A stretch of 13,561 nucleotides of DNA from the NCBI GenBank assembly GCA_019751475.1, contig JAIENH010000040.1, forward strand, positions 1 to 13,561, written 5' to 3'. A program made the translations under genes and the position numbers. Every line of letters starts with the position of its first letter. Positions within the stretch are counted from its first letter, which is position 1. This stretch comes from Cyclobacteriaceae bacterium. GTDB taxonomy: Bacteria; Bacteroidota; Bacteroidia; Cytophagales; Cyclobacteriaceae. Under the pieces are notes generated by a model. That model searched no databases, was not told the DNA's origin, and was given only the letters and a program-made list of their open reading frames with translations. Positions 7,491 through 13,561 of this stretch are shown here, in pieces.

Positions 7491-8617
7491 CCAATCTCAA
7501 TCACCACGTCATCCGTGAGTGGATGACCCACACATGTGAGTACGTAACCCTCGGCTCGCTCCGACTGAGAGAGGCCTTCCTCTTCATCAAGCTTTACTTT
7601 TCCCGATAGTGCTTTTCCGCGGCAAGCGGTACACAATCCACTCTGACACGAGTAAGGCAAATCTATTCCCTGGTCGAGTGCTGTTTCCAAAATAGCCTTG
7701 TTTGGCGGCACCATCACTTTGTATTCCTGACCATCGTAGCGAATGGTTACTTCACGTGTCTTGCTTTCTGTGCTGACGGGCGCCTCTTTCTTTTCCTTAT
7801 CGATAGTACCCTGCACGAAGCTTTCTTTGAAGATTTTCTCTTTCGGAATTTTATGCTCCACCAACAGGCTGTCCACATTCTTCATCATCCCCTCCGGGCC
7901 GCACATCAGGTAGGTAGACTTCTCAATTCCCCAATCAGGAATGCGCTCAAATAATTTCACCAACATCTCTTTATTTAAGAGACCCGAGTAACCTTGCCAG
8001 TTCATGGGGGCTTCATCCAAAATATGAATGACGTGGAGTCTCCCTTCGTAAGTTGTTTCGAGCCTTGTCAGTTCATCTTTGAAAATGATGCTGTCGATAT
8101 TGCGATTACAATAGATCAGTGACACAATACTATCTCGTTCCTGAGTGAGCAGACTCTTGATGTGCGACATCATGGGTGTAATGCCACTACCCCCGGCAAA
8201 CATAATGAGGTGCCGCTTTTGTTGTGGATTGTACTCAGTAGTAAACTGGCCCATCGGTTCCAGCACCTTGATGATATCAGTGGCTTTCAGATGATCCGGC
8301 AACCAGTTAGACATTAGTCCATTGTCGACACGCTTTACAGACACCGCCAGCCGCTCGTCAACAAACGGAGAAGAGCAAAGTGAATAGGCCCTGCGGACTT
8401 CCTTGCCATTCACGTGTGCAATCAGCGTAAGAAACTGCCCGGACTTATATCCGATTTTTCCGCTAGTAGGTTGATCGAACACGATGGAAATAGCGTCTTT
8501 CGTTTCTTGCACAATCTCACGCACGGTAAGATCGTAGTAGCGGGGGCCGCTGTGTGTTTCCTCCTTGGCCGGTTGCGGGGCCGGCTTATCTGATTTCTTA
8601 AAAAAGTTAAATGCCAT
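7487..8617 (-). CDS. PaaE-like flavodoxin/ferredoxin-type NAD(P)H oxidoreductase with C-terminal 2Fe-2S domain
   Basis: The 376-residue product has three modules. An FAD-binding barrel (~25-130) contains RAYS (76-79), the flavin-binding RxYS motif. An NAD(P)-binding domain (~135-265) carries GGSGITP (142-148) and CGPEGMM (239-245). A plant-type ferredoxin domain (~287-376) has Cys324, Cys329, Cys332 and Cys362 in the C-x4-C-x2-C...C pattern that ligates a 2Fe-2S cluster. Electrons pass from NAD(P)H through FAD to the cluster and on to a partner. This order matches PaaE, the reductase of phenylacetyl-CoA epoxidase, and related monooxygenase reductases. No paaABCD or other oxygenase gene lies in the window, so the acceptor is unknown and no symbol is assigned. 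There is no signal peptide, so it is cytoplasmic. A Lys/Pro-rich tail (7-20) precedes the first domain. A good promoter lies just upstream, suggesting independent transcription. Confidence 0.93.
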   Translation of the reverse strand: MAFNFFKKSDKPAPQPAKEETHSGPRYYDLTVREIVQETKDAISIVFDQPTSGKIGYKSGQFLTLIAHVNGKEVRRAYSLCSSPFVDERLAVSVKRVDNGLMSNWLPDHLKATDIIKVLEPMGQFTTEYNPQQKRHLIMFAGGSGITPMMSHIKSLLTQERDSIVSLIYCNRNIDSIIFKDELTRLETTYEGRLHVIHILDEAPMNWQGYSGLLNKEMLVKLFERIPDWGIEKSTYLMCGPEGMMKNVDSLLVEHKIPKEKIFKESFVQGTIDKEKKEAPVSTESKTREVTIRYDGQEYKVMVPPNKAILETALDQGIDLPYSCQSGLCTACRGKALSGKVKLDEEEGLSQSERAEGYVLTCVGHPLTDDVVIEIG

Positions 8618-8648
8618 CGGTTCTAATCGTAAACTATAAATAAGGGAA

Positions 8649-8679
8649 CAAAGCTACACGGAGAATGTTTCAGCACCAA
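8649..8679 (-). promoter_or_regulatory. Candidate Bacteroidota-type promoter for the PaaE-like reductase gene
   Basis: On the minus strand TTG (8679-8677) is separated by 20 nt from TAGCTTTG (8656-8649), a full match to the TAnnTTTG -7 consensus. The -33 side reads TTGTTG. The ATG at 8617 follows 31 nt after the -7 element. The site sits in the 68-bp gap after the upstream DUF5916 gene, so the reductase need not depend on read-through. Confidence 0.65.
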
Positions 8680-8685
8680 CAAAAG

Positions 8686-10965
8686 TTACAGATTGAGCCA
8701 GTAGGTGAACTTCAACACCAGCACCTGGTCGTTGGCACGAAAATCTGTGGGTAATCGGTTTTGTACGTGCGAATACACCAAAAAAATGTCGGAGGCGGGT
8801 TTAAATCGCCATTGCAATCGCGTATTAAAATTCACACTCTCGAAGCGCGTATTGTATTGCCACACGGTGGTGAGAAAAAGTTTGGTGGAAAGCGTAAGGT
8901 CTAGCCGTGGCCGGATGAGCAAAAACTGCGCATTACCATAGGGCTGGCCCAATTGCAGATCGTTGTAATCTACCGTGACGGACAAACTACCATATGGCTG
9001 ATACCGAACACTCGCGGTTCCACCTGCACTCAGGCGTGTGCCTGTGTAAAACTGTCCTCCCGTGATTTGTGATGAAAAATTAAAAATCTTGCGCGTATTG
9101 GAATTGTACTGCAATTGAAATTCCGTCCATTCAAACTCCCGCCCTGTTTGATACGAAAGATTGCCACGCGGAAAAAGCGGGTTAAAAGCCTCTGGCAATC
9201 GCTGAAAAATGTGCGTAGAGGAAACACCCACCGAGGCAGTGTTGAGAAAATTAATATTGTATTCCGCAGAAAACGTGCGATCGGTCACGGTGCCATCCGG
9301 AATAACAGTAACGTTGGCTTCTACCGCAGGTGCCATGATGGCAATAGATGAATTGGTGGGATACAATGTGCCCTGCACGCGTGCGAATGAACTTAGATAA
9401 CCAGGATAGACTGCCAATGCCGGAACATAGCCGGTCTCAGCATTGTAGTTTTTACCCACTGCATTCTGCGCAAGGAAAACACTTACATAACGGGTGTTGT
9501 ATCCAATGAACATCCCTGCAGAATAATTCTTGTCTTTGTTAAAATCGTCCATCGAACGGTGATAATAAATATCTCCACTCCAGCGATTGGTTTTTGTAAT
9601 CAAGTTAAAATCAAAACCCATTACTTGGTTGTAATGGTTAAGTCGGGTGGTGGTATCTGTACCTTGAATGATGGTACGCGTGAGGCCCGGTGCATATTTC
9701 CTTTTGGAATCATAGTCACCCAAACCGATCGATTGCTTATCCACAATAAAGAAGTCGATATTCGAGCGCGAGAAGACTTGTTTCTGCACAATGGCCATAG
9801 AATAACTCTGGGCCGGCAGCCCGATAGATGACTTCTCCTGGGTGCGCATATTGAGCAGACCGATACGCCAATCCTTACCGATTTTTCCGCTGATGCGTGC
9901 ACCATATTGAATGGGCACTTGACGAGCTGTGCCGGTTGAGTCGAGGGTCAAGCCAATGCGTCTTGAAAAGAACGGACGCGTGTCTGGGAAGCCAGGCGTT
10001 GAAAACAAATCACTGTTCTCCAGAAAGAATTGCCTTCGCTCAGGAAATTGAAATTCGAATCTCGTAAGATTAATCACCTGTTGATCGACTTCCACGTTTG
10101 AAAAATCTGGATTCACAGTGAGATCGAGGTTGAGCGAAGGTGTGAGCCCCACTTTCGCATCCATGCCCACATTCACCGTGTTATTTGATGGCGCTTCTTT
10201 CTCTACATCGCGTGAGCTGATACCTGCGAGGTAAGGAATAAGAGACACGTTGGCTCCTGCATGCGGGGGCCTTGTCTCAAATTTCAATCGGCCGGAGTAT
10301 GCAAACGAAGCCGGTACAAACTGAAAAGGCGTAGCTACCCAGCTCGACACCTGGTTGCGCTTCAGATCTTGTCGCACAAACGTGATATTCCACGTATCAG
10401 AATTATGATTGTAGCGAAATGACTTTAACGGTATGGCTAATTCGGCCACCCACCGGTCGGGTGAACGCTTTACTTCCGAATACCACTTGTTATCCCAACT
10501 ATTGTTAAAGCCATCATCATCTTGTGCACCGCCTGACAAAATTCCTTCCGATTGCACATTGAAGGGCGTAATGGTGAAATAAAATCCGTTAGTAAAATCG
10601 TTGTACGGATCCAGGTACATGCCAATGTTATCATTCAAATCCCAATCAAAGTCCCTTCTTAGCGACTGCATAATATCGGGCTTGCTGTCATCGTAGCATA
10701 CGAATGACACATACAGGAAATGATCATCAAATGTCAGCCGTGCTTCTGATTGAAATGTGGGAGAAATGGAATCTACCGGGTAGTTTTGAAAAAAATCTTT
10801 GGCCACGGAAGCTGCCTTCCAGGCTTCTTCATCCAATACACCATCTAAAACGATGACTGCGCCTGCTTTGCGAATAGGCAATTCAATACCCGGAGCATTT
10901 TTGGTTTGTCCCCAAGCCGTCATCACCCACTCAAAAACCAAAAACAGACCTAAATATCTTCGCAT
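8686..10965 (-). CDS. CBM9-DUF5916 outer-membrane protein, paralogue 1
   Basis: The 759-residue product begins with a signal peptide (about residues 1-19, MRRYLGLFLVFEWVMTAWG). A CBM9-like beta-sandwich spans ~36-228 (VIVLDGVLDEEAW, LYVSFVCYDD, DNKWYSEV, RWVAELAIPL). The DUF5916 region follows to the C-terminus, with the hallmark LDLTVNPDFSNVEVDQQVIN near residue 280 and FEFQFPERRQFFLENSDLF at 303-321. From ~340 on, alternating polar and hydrophobic strands with many Tyr/Asn/Arg turns, and a terminal KFTYWLNL, indicate an outer-membrane beta-barrel. The family is widespread in Bacteroidota but its function is not established; carbohydrate binding is suggested only by the CBM9-like fold. There is no TonB plug domain, so it is not a SusC-type transporter. 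It lies 65 bp downstream of a close paralogue. Confidence 0.9.
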   Translation of the reverse strand: MRRYLGLFLVFEWVMTAWGQTKNAPGIELPIRKAGAVIVLDGVLDEEAWKAASVAKDFFQNYPVDSISPTFQSEARLTFDDHFLYVSFVCYDDSKPDIMQSLRRDFDWDLNDNIGMYLDPYNDFTNGFYFTITPFNVQSEGILSGGAQDDDGFNNSWDNKWYSEVKRSPDRWVAELAIPLKSFRYNHNSDTWNITFVRQDLKRNQVSSWVATPFQFVPASFAYSGRLKFETRPPHAGANVSLIPYLAGISSRDVEKEAPSNNTVNVGMDAKVGLTPSLNLDLTVNPDFSNVEVDQQVINLTRFEFQFPERRQFFLENSDLFSTPGFPDTRPFFSRRIGLTLDSTGTARQVPIQYGARISGKIGKDWRIGLLNMRTQEKSSIGLPAQSYSMAIVQKQVFSRSNIDFFIVDKQSIGLGDYDSKRKYAPGLTRTIIQGTDTTTRLNHYNQVMGFDFNLITKTNRWSGDIYYHRSMDDFNKDKNYSAGMFIGYNTRYVSVFLAQNAVGKNYNAETGYVPALAVYPGYLSSFARVQGTLYPTNSSIAIMAPAVEANVTVIPDGTVTDRTFSAEYNINFLNTASVGVSSTHIFQRLPEAFNPLFPRGNLSYQTGREFEWTEFQLQYNSNTRKIFNFSSQITGGQFYTGTRLSAGGTASVRYQPYGSLSVTVDYNDLQLGQPYGNAQFLLIRPRLDLTLSTKLFLTTVWQYNTRFESVNFNTRLQWRFKPASDIFLVYSHVQNRLPTDFRANDQVLVLKFTYWLNL

Positions 10966-10973
10966 AAAAGCGG

Positions 10974-10981
10974 CAAAGATA
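10974..10981 (-). promoter_or_regulatory. -7-like element 8 nt before the start codon of DUF5916 paralogue 1
   Basis: Minus-strand TATCTTTG (10981-10974) matches TAnnTTTG in full and is followed by ccgctttt and then the ATG. I see no TTG at the usual -33 distance, so the match is supported only by the -7 sequence and by the same arrangement at the paralogue. If used, the transcript would begin at or within a few bases of the AUG. Confidence 0.45.
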
Positions 10982-11030
10982 CGCAGGCTGTTACAAAGGG
11001 CCTTGACCGGCCATCGAGAAAAATAGTTAA

Positions 11031-13307
11031 CTAAATGTTAAGCCAGTAGGTGAACTTAAAGACGATGGCCCGGTTCTTACTTGCCAGGTTGGCCGGAAGA
11101 TAATTCTCTGTGTAGACTAAAAAGAAATCACTGGCGGGCTTATAGCGCCACTGAAACCGCGCGTTGAGATTCATGTTGTCAAGCAGGGTGTTGTACTGCA
11201 CGAACGTGGTAAGAAAAATTTTGTCGGTAAATGTGAGATCAAATCGCGGGCTTACTACAAAGAGTTTTTCTTTGCCATAGTTTTCAGGAAGCTTCAAGTC
11301 ATTGTAGTCAAAGCGCACCGACACACTACCATAGGGCTGATAGCGGTAGTTTATTTCACCGTTCAGATTCAAGTTTTCTCCATTGTAAAAACTGCCGGAT
11401 GTTACGCCAAGTTGATAACGGAATACGTTGCGTTGATCGGATTGATAGGTCACAGCGTAGTTGGACCAATTGTATTCATCACCTGCAAAATAGTTGGTGA
11501 ATTTCTCTCCGTTAATTGGATTAAATGTATTGGTAAGCCGTTGAAAAATCTGATTGTGCAGCAAAATAATCCGTGATGTGTTTTGCAAATTGAAGTTGTA
11601 GTTAAAAGAAATGGCTTTGTCCGTTAACGTACCACCCGGAATATGCGACAACTGTACACCCACACCCGGCACCATATTCACTAACCATTTGCTTTTCGGG
11701 TAAATAGTCCCGGTGACATTCACAAACGTGTTGGTAACTCCGGGATACACACCCCTGCTCGGCACGAAGCCGGCCTCTGCTGTGTAGTTTTTTTCAATAA
11801 TGGTTTGACCTAAGAAAAATTGATAGTTGCGCTTGGTGTACGAAAGAAACCCTCCACCGGTCTGCGTGTTATCCTTATTCCAGTTATCAAACGAACGACT
11901 GTAGTACAAACTGGCGTACCAGGTGTTATTCTCACTGCGGGTTTCCAAATCCACGGTTGCCACCCGATTGAAGTCGTTCAACACTTTGCGGCCATCACCA
12001 AAGGTCTTGAATTTGTAAAGGCTGGAATTAAAGTATTTGGTAGAGTCACCAAACGAGATGCCCAACGACTGCTTATTGACAAATGAAAATTGAAGATTGG
12101 ATTGCTTCCAGAAGTTACGCTGCACAGCCGCCACTGTAAAATCCTGTGCCGGCAAGCCGAGCTCAAGTTTTTCTTTTGTCTGCATGTTCAGCACACTGAG
12201 TCGCCATTTCTTGGAAAGCGAACCACTCAACCGTGCCCCGTAAGCGATCGGCACGCGCCTCAATACTTGCGCTGTATCGCGCACCAATCCAATACGCCTG
12301 GAGAAAAAAGGACGAGCATCCGGAAAACCCATGCGCTCAAATAAGTCATTGTTCTCCAGGAAGAATTGCCTTCGCTCGGGAAACTGAAATTCAAATCGTG
12401 TAAGGTTGATTACCTGCCGGTCAACTTCTACTTGTGAGAAGTCGGGGTTCACCGTGAGGTCAAGGTTAAGAGATGGGGTCACTCCTATCTTGGCGTCAAA
12501 GCCTGCTTGCAAATCACTTGTGCGCGTGACGGGTTTTGTCTCACTATCGGTCGACAAACCGCCCGCCACATACGGTATCAACGAAACATTGATGGACTGC
12601 TTAGGCGGTGGCTCCTCCCAAAGCAACTTGCCCGAGTACGCAAACGAGGCCGGAATAAATTGAATCGGTGTAGCGATCCAACTTGATGTATGATTACGTT
12701 TAAGATCGTATCGTAAAAAAGTAATATTCCATTCATCAATACCATTTTTATAGCGAAAACTTTTGAATGGTATCATCAACTCGGCAATCCACTTGTCTTC
12801 ATAGCGAATCGTTTTAGAGTACCACTTATTATCCCACGTAGAATTGTAGCTGTTGTCATCGGCACCAGCCGCTGAAATAATTCCCTCTGTCTGAACACCA
12901 AAAGGTGTAGTCTGAAAAAAGAAACCGTTGATACCATCGTTGTATGGCCCTAAGTAAATACCAATGTTATCGTTACTGCTAAAATCAAAATCGCGCCTGA
13001 GTGATTGCACGATGTCGGGTGTTTTATCATCATAGCACACAAACGACACATAAAGTGCGTGCTCATCAAACGTAAGTCTTGCCTCCGTTTGAAAGGGAGC
13101 AGCTGCCGTATCAACTGGGTAATTCAGGAAAAAGTCTTTTGCTGCCGTGGCTTCCTGCCAGTCGGGCTCATCAATCTTGCCATCTAACACAATCACGCCT
13201 TTGGCCCGTTTGATTGGAAGTTGAAGGCCCGGAGCGTTTTTCTGCTGGGAGAAGACCGGCACTGCAAATGCTACTAGCAAGACATAAATAAGAGCAGGAC
13301 TTCTCAT
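11031..13307 (-). CDS. CBM9-DUF5916 outer-membrane protein, paralogue 2
   Basis: The 758-residue product has the same architecture as its neighbour. It has a signal peptide (MRSPALIYVLLVAFAVPVFS), a CBM9-like domain (~37-229; VIVLDGKIDEPDW, LYVSFVCYDD, DNKWYSKT), the DUF5916 hallmark (LDLTVNPDFSQVEVDRQVIN; FEFQFPERRQFFLENNDLF) and a C-terminal beta-barrel ending KFTYWLNI. The two proteins align with almost no gaps through the first half: the CBM9 domain and the PERRQFFLEN region are closely similar. The barrel half has drifted further. They look like an old tandem duplication kept for related but distinct ligands or conditions. Met1 is the only Met near the N-terminus that preserves the signal peptide. 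It is divergent from purB across 106 bp. Confidence 0.9.
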   Translation of the reverse strand: MRSPALIYVLLVAFAVPVFSQQKNAPGLQLPIKRAKGVIVLDGKIDEPDWQEATAAKDFFLNYPVDTAAAPFQTEARLTFDEHALYVSFVCYDDKTPDIVQSLRRDFDFSSNDNIGIYLGPYNDGINGFFFQTTPFGVQTEGIISAAGADDNSYNSTWDNKWYSKTIRYEDKWIAELMIPFKSFRYKNGIDEWNITFLRYDLKRNHTSSWIATPIQFIPASFAYSGKLLWEEPPPKQSINVSLIPYVAGGLSTDSETKPVTRTSDLQAGFDAKIGVTPSLNLDLTVNPDFSQVEVDRQVINLTRFEFQFPERRQFFLENNDLFERMGFPDARPFFSRRIGLVRDTAQVLRRVPIAYGARLSGSLSKKWRLSVLNMQTKEKLELGLPAQDFTVAAVQRNFWKQSNLQFSFVNKQSLGISFGDSTKYFNSSLYKFKTFGDGRKVLNDFNRVATVDLETRSENNTWYASLYYSRSFDNWNKDNTQTGGGFLSYTKRNYQFFLGQTIIEKNYTAEAGFVPSRGVYPGVTNTFVNVTGTIYPKSKWLVNMVPGVGVQLSHIPGGTLTDKAISFNYNFNLQNTSRIILLHNQIFQRLTNTFNPINGEKFTNYFAGDEYNWSNYAVTYQSDQRNVFRYQLGVTSGSFYNGENLNLNGEINYRYQPYGSVSVRFDYNDLKLPENYGKEKLFVVSPRFDLTFTDKIFLTTFVQYNTLLDNMNLNARFQWRYKPASDFFLVYTENYLPANLASKNRAIVFKFTYWLNI

Positions 13308-13315
13308 AAAGGGCG

Positions 13316-13323
13316 CAAAACTA
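13316..13323 (-). promoter_or_regulatory. -7-like element 8 nt before the start codon of DUF5916 paralogue 2
   Basis: Minus-strand TAGTTTTG (13323-13316) fits TAnnTTTG and is followed by cgcccttt and the ATG. The 8-nt distance is identical to that at the downstream paralogue. No TTG is present at the -33 position. Use of this site would give a leaderless or nearly leaderless mRNA. Confidence 0.45.
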
Positions 13324-13413
13324 CGGTTTTAAGCTGATTAGCAGTTGCGGTCTTAAACGTAAACATCCGCGATTCATAGAAAAGATTTATTTTAGCGGTC
13401 TAATGACCTGATC

Positions 13414-13561
13414 GTGCAATTACACTCGCTTCGTGCCATCTCACCGATTGATGGTCGTTATTCTCAAACTACCGGACTTCTATCTTCCTATTTCTCTGAG
13501 TATGCCTTGATACAATATCGAGTGCGTGTAGAAGTAGAGTATTTCATTGCTTTATGTGAAT
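13414..13561 (+). CDS. purB: Adenylosuccinate lyase, N-terminal fragment cut by the window edge
   Basis: A GTG at 13414 opens a frame that runs to the window end (49 complete codons). The peptide begins MQLHSLRAISPIDGRYS and continues YFSEYALIQYRVRVEVEYF. ISPIDGRY followed by FSEYxLxxYRVxVEV is the N-terminal signature of adenylosuccinate lyase. The enzyme releases fumarate from SAICAR and from adenylosuccinate in cytoplasmic purine synthesis. GTG is chosen because the frame closes upstream at the TAG at 13393, with no ATG between, and because the product then aligns with the usual PurB N-terminus. The rest of the gene lies to the right. Confidence 0.92.
   Translation, partial: MQLHSLRAISPIDGRYSQTTGLLSSYFSEYALIQYRVRVEVEYFIALCE

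Noticed and set aside
8686..13307. DUF5916 proteins as TonB-dependent (SusC-like) transporters
   Set aside because: They lack a plug domain and TonB box, are shorter than SusC proteins, and carry the CBM9-DUF5916 signature instead.
13365..13413. Promoter for purB at TATTTTAG (13388-13395)
   Set aside because: The -7 element has a mismatch in the conserved TTTG part and there is no TTG at the expected distance.

Overview
The window looks like chromosomal DNA from a member of the Bacteroidota, most likely a Cytophagales-type bacterium. The evidence is a surface protein combining the GVGVTTPNPNAALDV/PRLTTAQR opening with a Peptidase_S74-type end, two CBM9-DUF5916 outer-membrane proteins, an exported TPR-CHAT protein, and promoter-like sites matching the Bacteroidota form TTG-N20-TAnnTTTG. 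Genus cannot be read from the sequence.

Layout, left to right. (1) Positions 1-3695, minus strand: a giant repetitive secreted protein whose C-terminus runs off the left edge. It is one uninterrupted frame of 1231 codons. It has a signal peptide, 25-residue repeats, three copies of a 118-bp module, twelve contiguous 17-residue YadA-head-like repeats, and the first residues of an S74 intramolecular chaperone domain. (2) 3696-3840: a gap holding a nested perfect inverted repeat. (3) 3841-4305, minus: a small lipoprotein. (4) 4461-7490, plus: an exported TPR-CHAT putative cysteine peptidase, divergent from the lipoprotein. (5) 7487-8617, minus: an FAD/NAD(P)H/2Fe-2S reductase of the PaaE type whose stop codon overlaps that of the CHAT gene. 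(6) 8686-10965 and 11031-13307, minus: tandem paralogous CBM9-DUF5916 outer-membrane proteins. (7) 13414-13561, plus: the first 49 codons of purB, cut by the right edge.

Five of the seven genes encode exported or envelope proteins: the S74 fibre, the lipoprotein, the CHAT protein and the two DUF5916 barrels. The two predicted cytoplasmic genes are the reductase and purB. Apart from the tandem DUF5916 pair, the changing strands, divergent and convergent junctions and separate promoter-like sites argue against one operon. I see no mobile element, CRISPR array, tRNA or rRNA, and no firm sign that the genes form one dedicated system. The most interesting features are the modular architecture of the S74 fibre gene, the nested palindrome beside it, the exported CHAT protein, and the identical, apparently leaderless promoter layout of the two DUF5916 paralogues.
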